A stretch of 64,000 nucleotides of DNA, from assembly GCA_001771815.1 (NCBI GenBank), contig MEPU01000013.1, forward strand, positions 62,001-126,000, given 5' to 3'. The notes beneath the pieces are model-generated. The model saw only the letters and a program-made list of their open reading frames with translations. It was not told the DNA's origin and did not search any database. This DNA is from Bdellovibrionales bacterium RIFCSPHIGHO2_01_FULL_40_29 (GTDB taxonomy: Bacteria; Bdellovibrionota; Bdellovibrionia; Bdellovibrionales; Bdellovibrionaceae). Of the stretch, positions 19,357-29,455 are shown piece by piece (the stretch's first letter is position 1; each line of letters opens with the position of its first letter). The translations under genes and the position numbers were made by a program.

Positions 19357-19472
19357 TTGATTCCCCCGTTTAGATAATAGAATTTGCAAGGTAGGGACCA
19401 AATTTGTCTCTACCCACTAAAAATTCTACGTCTTATTCCGAGACAATGTCTGCATTTGTGCTTGGTCCTGGC

Positions 19473-19823
19473 CTATGGGACAGGAGGAGCTACTGGCTTT
19501 TTAAAGCGGTTTACCTGTTTGATCACGATGAATAAAACAAAGGCGATAATCAGAAAATCGATAATTCCTTGCAAAAAGTTTCCATAAGCTAAAACACCGA
19601 CTCCGGCCTTCTTGGCTTCTTCGATCGAAAGATAATGCTCGCCATTTAGCGCATAGAACTGACCTGATACATTGAGACCATTTAAAATCAATCCGATCAA
19701 AGGCATGATGATATCGTTCACAAGTGATGAAACGATTTTGCCAAAGGCTGCCGCGATAATCACTCCGACTGCTAATTCCATGACGTTACCCTGAGCGATA
19801 AATTTTTTAAAATCCTGTAGCAT
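19473..19823 (-). CDS. mscL: large-conductance mechanosensitive channel
   Basis: 'FKKFIAQGNVMELAVGVIIAAAFGKIVSSLVNDIIMPLIGLI'. Confidence 0.97.
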   Translation of the reverse strand: MLQDFKKFIAQGNVMELAVGVIIAAAFGKIVSSLVNDIIMPLIGLILNGLNVSGQFYALNGEHYLSIEEAKKAGVGVLAYGNFLQGIIDFLIIAFVLFIVIKQVNRFKKPVAPPVP

Positions 19824-19946
19824 CTAAAAAGCTCCTTGTGTGGTTTACCCAACCAGACTTACGGCTAGTGCGCATTCTGTCAACCCGCGTATTTTTGCGT
19901 TGCAGAACGGATTGGTGAATCTGGATATATAGCCTACCGTAGTTGC

Positions 19947-20201
19947 ATGACTGATTCAGTAACCGGCGAAAATTCAGATTTATTCATCCAAGGACAGAAA
20001 ATACATGTCCAGACCGAAGACTGGGGCACCCGCGAAAAAGTATTGGTCAGTCGTATTTTTCGAAATGGCTCTGTTTTAAAAACTTTTAAACTGCCATATG
20101 AAAAAATACCCAGCTCGGACAAGCGAGTTCAACGTGAAACCGCCTTAAACCGCTTGCATCAGTATTCGATTGATTGGGCTCAAAAAGAATCTGAAATCTA
20201 G
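19947..20201 (+). CDS. small conserved hypothetical protein
   Basis: 84-aa ORF in the ftsE upstream region; codon usage like neighbours. Confidence 0.5.
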   Translation: MTDSVTGENSDLFIQGQKIHVQTEDWGTREKVLVSRIFRNGSVLKTFKLPYEKIPSSDKRVQRETALNRLHQYSIDWAQKESEI

Positions 20202-20238
20202 CCTCCTCAACAGAGCTATTATCCCTGACTATAAATAA

Positions 20239-20904
20239 GTGATTCAACTTCAACATATCTACAAAACCTATGGATCCAGTCGCCATGCTCTGCGCGACCT
20301 GACCCTGCAAATCAATAAGGGTGAGTTCGTTTTTTTGGTGGGCCCCAGCGGCGCCGGAAAAACAACCTTGTTTAAGTTGATCTCTGCCTATGAAAAGCCG
20401 ACAAGCGGCGAAATGCAGGTTTGTGGCCACTCACTCAATAATCTCAGATTAGGTCAAATTCCGTTCTATCGTCGAAAAATTGGATTTGTATTTCAGGATT
20501 TTAAACTTTTGCGCACTAAAACGGTTTATGAAAATGTCCGACTTCCCCTTGAAATTATTGGCGATAAAAGTATTGATCAAAATAAAAAAACTTTAGAGCT
20601 TCTGGATCAAGTGGGTCTTCTTGAAGTCAAAGACCAGTATCCTGATTTTTTATCTGGCGGTGAACAACAGCGCACAGCCATTGCCCGCGCTTTAATTCAT
20701 GATCCCGAGTTATTGATTGCCGATGAACCGACCGGAAATTTAGATCCAAAAATGAGTGAAACCATTTTGCAGCTATTTTATGAATTCTCAAAAAAAGGAA
20801 CTACTTTTTTTGTTGCGACTCATGACTATCGCCTATTGACGTTAAAAAGCTCGCGCGTGCTCGAACTCAATCGCGGGCAATTAACCGGAGATAAGATCTC
20901 ATGA
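20239..20904 (+). CDS. ftsE: cell division ATP-binding protein FtsE
   Basis: ABC ATPase 'LVGPSGAGKTTLFKLI', 'LSGGEQQRTAIARAL', adjacent to FtsX; GTG start. Confidence 0.92.
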   Translation: MIQLQHIYKTYGSSRHALRDLTLQINKGEFVFLVGPSGAGKTTLFKLISAYEKPTSGEMQVCGHSLNNLRLGQIPFYRRKIGFVFQDFKLLRTKTVYENVRLPLEIIGDKSIDQNKKTLELLDQVGLLEVKDQYPDFLSGGEQQRTAIARALIHDPELLIADEPTGNLDPKMSETILQLFYEFSKKGTTFFVATHDYRLLTLKSSRVLELNRGQLTGDKIS

Positions 20905-21773
20905 GATGGTCATCTCTGAAGCTCAGTCTATTGGTCGTGCTGTCATTCTCGATGTCTTTGATTTTGAGCAGTTTTTTATTTTATAAAAATTTAAATATTT
21001 TATTAGGATTTTGGAACAAAGAGAATCGCATCAGCATTTATCTGAAGGCCGAGGCTTTAGATACAGACAAAAAAGAAATTCTTGATATATTAAAGCTCGA
21101 ATCTGCTTTAACAGATATCCAATTTACCGACAGAGATAAAGCCACTCAAGATTTTACGAAAATGTTCGGACAGTATTCCGCAGGCATGATCAGTGTTGAC
21201 GATTTGGTGGACTTAGTCCCCGAAAGTTATTCCGCCAAAGTTCCACTAAATCTTGATGAAACTGAGCTCAATCGAATAAAAGAAAAAATTATGGCTCATG
21301 CCCTGGTGGAAGAAATTTCTTACGGTGGTGAATGGTTCAAAAAATTTTCCAAATTGGACAGGGCATTGAAAATATTCGGATTGACACTTTTTTTAGTGCT
21401 ATCTCTAGCTGTGACCTTTATTTCAGCGCTTATGGTTCGATCGCTGGTTGATGAATCCAAATCTGAAATTGAAGTGCTTTCACTGATTGGCGCAACCCGC
21501 TGGCATATTTATGAAAAGTACTTGCGCCAATTTTTATATTTCTTTGTCCTGAGCATTGGCGTCAGCGTTGGATTATGTGCACTGGCTTTTGTGCTGATTA
21601 AATCAAAATTTTTATCGGGCCAAGGGCTTCAGTTTATTTCTGAAAACCTTCAATTTCTAAATTGGGGTGAAATCAGTATGATCCTGGGATTACTTTTTGT
21701 ATTTGTGATGGCCGGAGCCTCTTTGAGCTTGCGCTCAACAATTCAACGCTTGAGTTTGTTTTCTTATGAGTAA
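20901..21773 (+). CDS. ftsX: cell division protein FtsX
   Basis: FtsX-type permease topology, 'KVPLNLDETELNRIKEKIMAHALVEEISYGGEWFKKF'; overlaps ftsE (ATGA). Confidence 0.92.
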   Translation: MRWSSLKLSLLVVLSFSMSLILSSFLFYKNLNILLGFWNKENRISIYLKAEALDTDKKEILDILKLESALTDIQFTDRDKATQDFTKMFGQYSAGMISVDDLVDLVPESYSAKVPLNLDETELNRIKEKIMAHALVEEISYGGEWFKKFSKLDRALKIFGLTLFLVLSLAVTFISALMVRSLVDESKSEIEVLSLIGATRWHIYEKYLRQFLYFFVLSIGVSVGLCALAFVLIKSKFLSGQGLQFISENLQFLNWGEISMILGLLFVFVMAGASLSLRSTIQRLSLFSYE

Positions 21774-22641
21774 AATATTTTTCTTGTTTACTTTTATATT
21801 TTTTAATCTTGTCACGGCGTTTGGACAAAGCCTTGAAAAAAAAATCAATCTGACATTGGATAAAAAAGCCCAAATTGATCTGGAGCTTTCAAAAACAGAT
21901 GAAAACGTCAAAAAACTTGAACTTCTTTTGCGAGAAAAGCGCAAAATCTTGCTTCAACGGGCTCGCGCCCTAAGTTATTTAAAAAGCTTTAAGTGGGGTG
22001 GTCTATTGTCACTTGATGACCCCAGTAAGTTTGATTTGAATTTGAAAATTTTAGCAAAACTGAATCAGTATGATTTCAATCTATTTAAAGATTATAAATC
22101 GGCAATTCGAAATTTAGCTCAGGGACGCATTGATCTTGAAAAGTACACCGCAGAATTGCAAGCCATACTGACTGATCTAAAAAAACAAGAGCAGCTTCTG
22201 GCTGCCGATGAAGAACGGCGCAAAAAAGAATTCACACGCGCAAACAAAAAATCGTTGCTCACATACAAAGGAAAAATGCCCATCCCGACCGAAGGCCAGG
22301 TGAAACTTTCATTTGGATCGCACCGTGATCAAGAAAATGAATATGCTTTTTTAGTTCGAGGTCTTTTAATTGAAACAAAGCCTGAAGCAAACATCGTTTC
22401 CGTCGGTCCAGGCAAAGTCATTTTTCGTGACGCCATTCCGTACTGGGGCGAAACTTTAATTATACAGCACGATGATAACTATTATTCGATTTATGCCGGA
22501 CTACAAATGAACAAAAATTTGTCTGACTCTGTACAAATCAACGATATTATTGCTGTGACAAAAGGAAAAGAATTTTATTTTGAACTTAGGCATTTTGATA
22601 ATCCCATAAATCCAAAAGGTTGGTTAAAGGAAGTTTTATGA
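21766..22641 (+). CDS. envC: EnvC-like murein hydrolase activator (degenerate LytM/M23 domain)
   Basis: Signal peptide, coiled coil, C-terminal 'GRGPGKVIF'-like LytM region ending 'EFYFELRHFDNPINPKGWL'; downstream of ftsEX. Confidence 0.85.
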   Translation: MSKIFFLFTFIFFNLVTAFGQSLEKKINLTLDKKAQIDLELSKTDENVKKLELLLREKRKILLQRARALSYLKSFKWGGLLSLDDPSKFDLNLKILAKLNQYDFNLFKDYKSAIRNLAQGRIDLEKYTAELQAILTDLKKQEQLLAADEERRKKEFTRANKKSLLTYKGKMPIPTEGQVKLSFGSHRDQENEYAFLVRGLLIETKPEANIVSVGPGKVIFRDAIPYWGETLIIQHDDNYYSIYAGLQMNKNLSDSVQINDIIAVTKGKEFYFELRHFDNPINPKGWLKEVL

Positions 22642-23984
22642 ATAGAAAATATGGTTTGTTCGCACTACTTGTAGCTATGGTTTTAATTGGTGGCCGACCA
22701 TTGGTCTCTTTTGCTCAGGATCGATATGCTGAATTGCAAAATTTTAGTAAAATCTTAAATTTGGTTCAACAATACTATGTCGAAGATGTTGATACAAAAA
22801 AACTTGTTACGGGCGCCATCAAGGGAATGCTCAAAGAACTTGATCCCCACACAAATTACATGGCCCCAGAGATTTTCAAAGATTTTGAATCTGAAACAGC
22901 GGGTGAATTTGGTGGAATTGGTATTGAAATTTCAATTCAAAATGGAATTTTAACTATTATTTCTCCGATCGAAGACACTCCTGCCTGGAAAGCCGGAATC
23001 AAACCCGGAGACCGCATTGTGGCTATTGATCAAAAATCCACAAAAGGATTCACCTTGGTTGAAGCTTCCGCATTACTCAAAGGAAAACGCGGTAGTAAAA
23101 TCATTTTATCTGTCATTCGCGAGAACAATGATAAACCTATAGATATCCCAATCGTTCGAGGCAGCGTCAAAATTAAATCTGTTAAAACAGCAAACCTTGA
23201 TGATGGCTATCTGTATGTCAAGTTGACAAGCTTTATCGAAAACACCAGCAGTGATTTAGAAAAAGCCCTTAAGGCATTTCGCGATAAAAATAACGGCAAG
23301 GTTGAAGGAATACTTATTGATCTACGTCGAAATCCAGGCGGTCTTTTAGAACAAGCCATTAAAGTCAGCGATCTCTTTTTAAATGAAGGCGTTATCGTCA
23401 GCACGATGGGCCGTGATCCAAAGAATAAAGAAATCACACACGCTTCAAAAAAAGCTTTGTTTGCTGATGTTCCCATTGTTGTTTTGATCAATGAATTCTC
23501 TGCAAGTGCCAGCGAAATTGTTGCCGGTGCCTTACAAGATAATAAACGCGCCGTCATCGTCGGTGAACGCAGCTTTGGAAAAGGATCTGTTCAATCCGTT
23601 ATCCGTCTTGGCGACGGCAGTGGTTTGAAGTTAACAGTGGCCAGATATTACACGCCAAGCGGAACCTCGATTCAATCCGAAGGCATCCATCCTGATGTTG
23701 AAATTGAAGAAGTCGATGCCGAAATATTCGCGAAAGCTGTCAACAAAACCAAAGGTCTTCGTGAAAAAGATATCTCAGGACACTTAAAAAGCGAAAAAGA
23801 GCGTGAAGCAGAAAAAGCAGTTCCATCTATGGAGAAAAATGCAGTTGCTTGGTGGAAAGACATTGGCAGTAAGAAAGACGCCGATTTATCTGAAAAAGAA
23901 AAATTATTTAAATCGGATTATCAAGCCTATCAAGCCTTCAGTTACTTGAAAGCCTGGAAGGCCATGAAAGCCTTAGCGCGGTAA
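22638..23984 (+). CDS. ctpA: S41 family C-terminal processing peptidase
   Basis: PDZ 'GIGIEISIQNGILTIISPIEDTPAWKAGIKPGDRI', 'LIDLRRNPGGLLEQAI', 'NEFSASASEIVAGALQD', 'GKGSVQ'. Confidence 0.93.
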   Translation: MNRKYGLFALLVAMVLIGGRPLVSFAQDRYAELQNFSKILNLVQQYYVEDVDTKKLVTGAIKGMLKELDPHTNYMAPEIFKDFESETAGEFGGIGIEISIQNGILTIISPIEDTPAWKAGIKPGDRIVAIDQKSTKGFTLVEASALLKGKRGSKIILSVIRENNDKPIDIPIVRGSVKIKSVKTANLDDGYLYVKLTSFIENTSSDLEKALKAFRDKNNGKVEGILIDLRRNPGGLLEQAIKVSDLFLNEGVIVSTMGRDPKNKEITHASKKALFADVPIVVLINEFSASASEIVAGALQDNKRAVIVGERSFGKGSVQSVIRLGDGSGLKLTVARYYTPSGTSIQSEGIHPDVEIEEVDAEIFAKAVNKTKGLREKDISGHLKSEKEREAEKAVPSMEKNAVAWWKDIGSKKDADLSEKEKLFKSDYQAYQAFSYLKAWKAMKALAR

Positions 23985-24021
23985 TTGGTGCGATAAATTT
24001 TAAGTCAGGTGTAGATCATAA

Positions 24022-24048
24022 AAAAAGGGGCTTGAGGCCCCTTTTTTT
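24022..24048. terminator. bidirectional Rho-independent terminator between ctpA and tig
   Basis: AAAAAGGGGCTTGAGGCCCCTTTTT hairpin with flanking A and T runs. Confidence 0.9.
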
Positions 24049-24056
24049 TAAAATTA

Positions 24057-25370
24057 CTAGTTTGACTCTTCTTTGAGGTCCTTGGCGTCGACCATCTTAA
24101 TTTTTGTTTTTTCAGTTAACATCTTGATCACTTTTTCTTCTGTGATCATGTACGTTAAGCGGCTCATTTGCTCTGGCTTACCATACCATTCTTTGATACG
24201 CGCCAATTCGATCCCCGTTTGCTTCACGTACTCTTCAAATTTCAGATCGATGTCTTCTTGTTTGCAAAGCAAGTCGTGCTCTTGTGAAAGCTTGTCGATT
24301 AAAAAACTAGATTGGATCATCTCCGCTGCTGTTTTTGCAAAATCAGCATCCCACTTTTGAACATACTCTTCAAATTCAGCCGGTTGCATGCCCTGATCGG
24401 TCATGCGTTTTTTAAAGTCTTCGATCAGTGAAGCTTTTTGTTCTTTCATCAAAGAGGCCGGAACATCAACAGGATTCGCTTCAACGAGCTTTTTCAAAAG
24501 ACGATTTTTAAAATTGTCTTCGATTCGCTTATTTTCAGTTTGTTCTGTGTCTTGTTGAATGGTTTTTTTAAATTCTTCAACAGTTTGGTTGGCGCCGATG
24601 GATTTTAATAATTCATCATTCATTTCTGGCAATTCTTTTTTCTTCAATGCTTTCAAAGTCACTTTGAAACTTACTGGTTGCCCAGCTAGCTCAGCTGCAT
24701 GATATGGTGATGGAAATTTTAAATCCAAAGTTTTTGTTTGACCCACAGTCATTCCAACAATGCCTTCTTCGTATCCATCAATGAACTGCTTTGAACCCAA
24801 CTCTAGGTTGTGGTCTTTTCCAGATCCATTTTCTAAAGGCTTCTCATTAACAAAACCTTCGAAATCAATAATAGCAATGTCACCCATTTGTGCCGGGCGA
24901 TTGTCCAAAACATCAACCATCACAGCTTTTGAATTTCGAATATTCTGAATGACCTGATCAATTTTGCTTGGATCGAATGTGAATTTTTCTTTTTCAACTT
25001 CGAGGCCTTCCCATTTTTTAATTTTTACTTCTGGGCGAACATCAAAAATGGCTGCGAATGTAAATTCTTTTTCTTCAGTTGGGTCTTCAAACTCGAACTC
25101 AGGATAACTGATCGGCTCGACTTTTTGATCTTGAAGGGCGACCGGATAGTGTTTTGAAATTAAATCTTGAGCGACATCTCCTTGAACACGGCCCTTATAC
25201 ATTGTCTTAATTGTCGCTAATGGAGCTTTTCCTTTTCGAAAACCTTTAATCTCCACTTGGCGCTGGATATCTTGGTAGACTTTATCAAAAGCTGTCTTCA
25301 CAACATCCTTTGCGATTTCAACATTAAGCTTTCTCTGCAATCCTTCGGTGATTTGAACTTGTGCTTTCAC
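24057..25370 (-). CDS. tig: trigger factor
   Basis: 'MKAQVQITEGLQRKLNVEI...IQRQVEIKGFRKGKAPLATIKTMY', FKBP domain 'MGDIAIIDFEGFVNEKP'. Confidence 0.96.
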   Translation of the reverse strand: MKAQVQITEGLQRKLNVEIAKDVVKTAFDKVYQDIQRQVEIKGFRKGKAPLATIKTMYKGRVQGDVAQDLISKHYPVALQDQKVEPISYPEFEFEDPTEEKEFTFAAIFDVRPEVKIKKWEGLEVEKEKFTFDPSKIDQVIQNIRNSKAVMVDVLDNRPAQMGDIAIIDFEGFVNEKPLENGSGKDHNLELGSKQFIDGYEEGIVGMTVGQTKTLDLKFPSPYHAAELAGQPVSFKVTLKALKKKELPEMNDELLKSIGANQTVEEFKKTIQQDTEQTENKRIEDNFKNRLLKKLVEANPVDVPASLMKEQKASLIEDFKKRMTDQGMQPAEFEEYVQKWDADFAKTAAEMIQSSFLIDKLSQEHDLLCKQEDIDLKFEEYVKQTGIELARIKEWYGKPEQMSRLTYMITEEKVIKMLTEKTKIKMVDAKDLKEESN

Positions 25371-25429
25371 ACGGTCTCCTTATACTATTTGTAAAGCACG
25401 CAAAGTAGTGTGCTTTTTAGGCAAATGCA

Positions 25430-26302
25430 ATGGTAAAAAAAGCTCATTTTGTGACAGGTAAAGGAGGCGTCGGAAAGTCGCTCGTGGCCGCATTATTAGC
25501 ACGCCTTTACAGCCTCAAAACCCAGCAAATTTTACTTACCGAGCTGGCTGAAATCAGTTTTTACAAAGACTATTTGAATTTAAACGAAATCAGCTACACA
25601 CCCACGCCGTGGATGCCAGGAGTTGACGTCAGTCAATGGAGCGGAGAAGACTGTCTTAAAGAATACGCTCTGCACTTGCTTAAAGTAAAAAAATTATACG
25701 AATTATTTTTTGAAAATCCCGTCACACGATCTTTGGTGGATGTGGCTCCGGGTTTATCCGAATTGGCCATCATGGGAAAAGTGACCTCATCCCCACGTCG
25801 ACATGGGCCTGCCATGGACTACGATCAGCTGGTGATTGACGCATTTGCAACCGGTCATTTTTTAGCTCTTCTTGGATCACCGCGCGCCATGGCCGAGACC
25901 ATCAAGTTTGGCCCCATGGGCGAACAATCACGCAGCATCGACAAATTGATTCGTGATCCTCAGTACACACACATTCATATTGTAACGCTTGCTGAAGAGT
26001 TGCCGATCACGGAAACTCTTGAACTTTGTCAAAGTTTGAAAAAAGATTTTGCTATTACGCCGACCATTTATTTAAATAAATTACTTCAGCTCAGCGCCAA
26101 AGATGTCAGCGAACTCAGCGCCAAAGCTCAAGATATTTTACTCTCGGAAATTGAAGCCGAAGAGAATGCGAAAAAGATTTTAAAGAAAAACAAACTTCAC
26201 TTTATTGAACTGCCTTTGGTCACAAGTTTATCAACTCCCGAAATTCTTGAAGCTTTGATTGCACAGCTTTCTCACCATTCTCACAGTCCGGAGCCATTGT
26301 GA
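25430..26302 (+). CDS. ArsA-family ATPase (subunit 1, signature Lys present)
   Basis: Deviant Walker A 'VTGKGGVGKSLVAALLARLYSL'. Confidence 0.85.
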   Translation: MVKKAHFVTGKGGVGKSLVAALLARLYSLKTQQILLTELAEISFYKDYLNLNEISYTPTPWMPGVDVSQWSGEDCLKEYALHLLKVKKLYELFFENPVTRSLVDVAPGLSELAIMGKVTSSPRRHGPAMDYDQLVIDAFATGHFLALLGSPRAMAETIKFGPMGEQSRSIDKLIRDPQYTHIHIVTLAEELPITETLELCQSLKKDFAITPTIYLNKLLQLSAKDVSELSAKAQDILLSEIEAEENAKKILKKNKLHFIELPLVTSLSTPEILEALIAQLSHHSHSPEPL

Positions 26303-27372
26303 TTCAAATTGGCAAAGACACCAAAACATTGATCTGTATTGGAACCGGTGGTGTTGGAAAAACCACCATGGCGGCCTCGATCGGAGTTGGATTAGCACTG
26401 ACTGGAAAAAAAATTTTGGTGCTCACTATTGATCCTTCAAAACGATTGGCCCAAGCTTTAGGATTAAAGCCAGATGGTGATCTGCATATGGTGACATTGC
26501 CTCTGGCTGCAGGAGAAAACACTTCCGGCGAACTTTGGTCTTGTGTCATTGATCACAAAAAAGCTTTCGAGCATTTTATACGCGAAGGCGCTCGGGGTAT
26601 TGCCTCTGATGAAAAAGTAAATCAATTACTTCAGAACAAATTGTATCAGCAGCTTTCTGGGAAATTAAGTGGTTCACAAGATTTCACCTCGTTAATTACT
26701 CTTTATCGTTATGTGATAAGCAATCAGTTCGATTTTGTTATTTTGGATACTCCCCCGGCCCAGCACACCTGGAGCTTTCTGCAAGCTCCCGAGAAAATTG
26801 CTCACTTGTTTAATGACGGTATTACCAGCTGGTTCCGCGAGGATGCCCAATCCTCATCACTTTTTAAAAAAATACTAAATGCTGGGACAGCTCAAGTGTT
26901 AAAGGCTCTCGAGCTTTTAACGGGCTCAGAATTTATTCGCGAGCTTTCGGCGTTCTTTCTGGCTATTCAAAAATGGCAGAAGCCTCTGGAAAACTATGTG
27001 ATGAACTGCCACCGCTTACTGATCTCGCAGCAAACAGAATTTGTCTTGGTGACAGGTCTGGATCCATCGCGGCTAAAAGAGGCAGAAAAACTTTCAAATG
27101 AAATTCGAACTCAGGGGTATCGCCTGACTTCTGTTATCATCAACCGTGTTCCAGAGTGGTTGATATCTGTCGATTTCAAAAAAGTAAACGCCAACAAAAA
27201 TCTTCGCCTGAATCAGATCATCCAGTACTATCAAAGTCTGGAAAATGAGCTTCAGAAGCGAATTCATTCTTTCTCATCGCGGCAGAATGTATACAAATGC
27301 CATGAGTTCAGCCAAACTACAGAACATGTACAACAACTCAAAGAGAACTTCAAAAGTATTCAGCGCCTTTAA
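26299..27372 (+). CDS. ArsA-family ATPase (subunit 2, signature Lys replaced by Thr)
   Basis: 'CIGTGGVGKTTMAASIGVGLALTGKKILVLTIDPSKRLAQALGL'; 'FVILDTPPAQHTWSFL'. Confidence 0.87.
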   Translation: MIQIGKDTKTLICIGTGGVGKTTMAASIGVGLALTGKKILVLTIDPSKRLAQALGLKPDGDLHMVTLPLAAGENTSGELWSCVIDHKKAFEHFIREGARGIASDEKVNQLLQNKLYQQLSGKLSGSQDFTSLITLYRYVISNQFDFVILDTPPAQHTWSFLQAPEKIAHLFNDGITSWFREDAQSSSLFKKILNAGTAQVLKALELLTGSEFIRELSAFFLAIQKWQKPLENYVMNCHRLLISQQTEFVLVTGLDPSRLKEAEKLSNEIRTQGYRLTSVIINRVPEWLISVDFKKVNANKNLRLNQIIQYYQSLENELQKRIHSFSSRQNVYKCHEFSQTTEHVQQLKENFKSIQRL

Positions 27373-28165
27373 TTTTGTTGCTATTTTCTTCACTCCATTG
27401 CTAGTGGGATGCGCTCTTTTTTCAGACGCACCATCTGCAATACCCCTGAGCGAACGTGGCGTTGTTTTTGAAAAAGCCAAGGCCCTGATGGCTGCTAACC
27501 AGTACGCCAAAGCAGAACCTTTTTTTCTATCACTCACAGCAGAGCCCGAAGAAAAATCCGACGCAATTTATGATCTGTCGCTTTGGAACAGTTCCTTGAT
27601 TTATGAAAAATTAGGTTACCCTGAAAAATCAATTTTAGCACTTCAATTGCTTTTAGATCGTAACACCACCCACGTGATGCATTTCAAAATTAAAGCGTCT
27701 CTCATAAAAAATTATTTTCGAGTCGAAAACAAGCTTGCGGCTATGAAATACAAAAAAATGCTGGACGAGGAGAACCCCAAAACAAAGTATGATTCAGAAA
27801 CACTTTATCTAAGTCTTCTGCAAACTTTAAATTTAAATTTTGATCATTTGATTTTAGAAGAACTCGAGTATATCGGAGAAATTCAAAAGTATTTACTTTT
27901 TGTAATGGAACAAAATCAATCCAAAATGAATCAGCACGCCACCGAATTATTAATATCGTTGTATGAGCGCGCTTATGAAATCACTTTAAAAGACTCTGTT
28001 GCTGCAAGTTTTAAAGAAAAAATTATGATTTCAATACTGGATAAGTTACGCCAGTTTGATCTGTATAAAATGGGTGACACAAATATCAATTTAAAAACTG
28101 TAGCAAAAATGACTCTCTTTTCTCAAAAACTCGAAAAAAAAATTACAGAACGGCTCCACCAATGA
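27326..28165 (+). CDS. putative TPR-like lipoprotein
   Basis: ATG at 27326, lipobox 'FTPLLVGCALF'; overlaps upstream CDS end by 47 nt. Confidence 0.7.
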   Translation: MYNNSKRTSKVFSAFNFVAIFFTPLLVGCALFSDAPSAIPLSERGVVFEKAKALMAANQYAKAEPFFLSLTAEPEEKSDAIYDLSLWNSSLIYEKLGYPEKSILALQLLLDRNTTHVMHFKIKASLIKNYFRVENKLAAMKYKKMLDEENPKTKYDSETLYLSLLQTLNLNFDHLILEELEYIGEIQKYLLFVMEQNQSKMNQHATELLISLYERAYEITLKDSVAASFKEKIMISILDKLRQFDLYKMGDTNINLKTVAKMTLFSQKLEKKITERLHQ

Positions 28166-29418
28166 ACGCTCAATCGCATATTCATAATCAAATTTGTCAA
28201 AACTATTCCGAAATCCAAACTTGGTTTCAATCCATTACAAAACGATTGGCCTATCCGATCTATTCCAGTTACGACATTCGCGATGCGGGCTATAAAATAA
28301 CCAATGTTGATGCTAATATTTATCCAGCTGGATTTAATAATATTTGCCCCACAGACAAAGACACCGCTGTGGATCTCTTTCGTCGCTACATTCAAGTGCA
28401 CTATCCCTTTGATGTAAAAAAAATATTACTGATCACTGAAGAGCACACAAAGAATCTGTACTATTTAGAAAACGTCTACACCATATCAAATTTGATCAGC
28501 CAGGCGGGATACGAAATTCGCCTGGCCTTTCCAAAAGATATCCCCGAACCCATCCTGCTTGAAAGCGTGACTGGTCAAAAGCTTCAGTTTGGAAGCGGAT
28601 TTGAGAATTCTGATTGGGTTAAAAGTTTTAATCCGGATCTCATTGTCAGCAATAATGATTTTTCTCTTTCCCTTCAAGAGTGGGCCCAACAGGCCACTCA
28701 TCCCATTAATCCTCCGCGCGAACTGGGATGGTATCAGCGAAAAAAATCTCGTTACTTTAAAAACTACAATAAGCTAGTTGATGAGTTTTCAGCCATTGCC
28801 AAAATCGATCCCTTTTTGATGCGAGTCGAGACTGAAGAATTCAACACATTTGATATCAACAGTGAATCCAGCCGAAAAGAACTGGCCGACCGCGTGGATT
28901 TATTTTTAAAAAATTTAAAAATTAAATATCAACAGCAAAACATTGATCAAGAGCCCTTTTGCTTTGTGAAGAACAACTCGGGAACCTATGGTTTGGGCGT
29001 CATCAAAGTCAGTTCCTCTTCAGAAATTTTAGAGTGGACTTACAATGCTCGAAAAAAAATGAAGGCCGCAAAAGGTGGTCGTGAAATCGAAGAAGTGATT
29101 ATTCAAGAAGGTATCCCCTCTATTGTCACTGCGGAAAGTGCCTCGGCAGAGCCTGTTATTTATATGATTGGTTGCGAGCTGGCCGGTGGATTCTTGCGAA
29201 CTCATGCAGAAAAATCTTCGACTGAAAGTTTAAACTCGCCCGGGGCTGTTTATAAAAAATTATGCGTGACGGATCTTTATGATGACCGCATGAAATGCCC
29301 GCGCGAAAATGTCTATGGCTGGTCCGCAAAACTTGGGTTGCTGGCCATTGGTCTTGAAGCCACCGAAATGAATATTGAGTTCTTGCGCTATACTAAAGCC
29401 GAGTGCGGATCTATTTAA
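28162..29418 (+). CDS. gshA: glutamate--cysteine ligase, proteobacterial GshA type (TIGR02049-like)
   Basis: 'SSYDIRDAGYKITNVDANIYPAGFNNICPTDK', 'FCFVKNNSGTYGLGVIKV', 'IIQEGIPS'. Confidence 0.85.
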   Translation: MNAQSHIHNQICQNYSEIQTWFQSITKRLAYPIYSSYDIRDAGYKITNVDANIYPAGFNNICPTDKDTAVDLFRRYIQVHYPFDVKKILLITEEHTKNLYYLENVYTISNLISQAGYEIRLAFPKDIPEPILLESVTGQKLQFGSGFENSDWVKSFNPDLIVSNNDFSLSLQEWAQQATHPINPPRELGWYQRKKSRYFKNYNKLVDEFSAIAKIDPFLMRVETEEFNTFDINSESSRKELADRVDLFLKNLKIKYQQQNIDQEPFCFVKNNSGTYGLGVIKVSSSSEILEWTYNARKKMKAAKGGREIEEVIIQEGIPSIVTAESASAEPVIYMIGCELAGGFLRTHAEKSSTESLNSPGAVYKKLCVTDLYDDRMKCPRENVYGWSAKLGLLAIGLEATEMNIEFLRYTKAECGSI

Positions 29419-29455
29419 ATTTTAAGAATAATGCCATACTAAAACCGGAGGTTCC

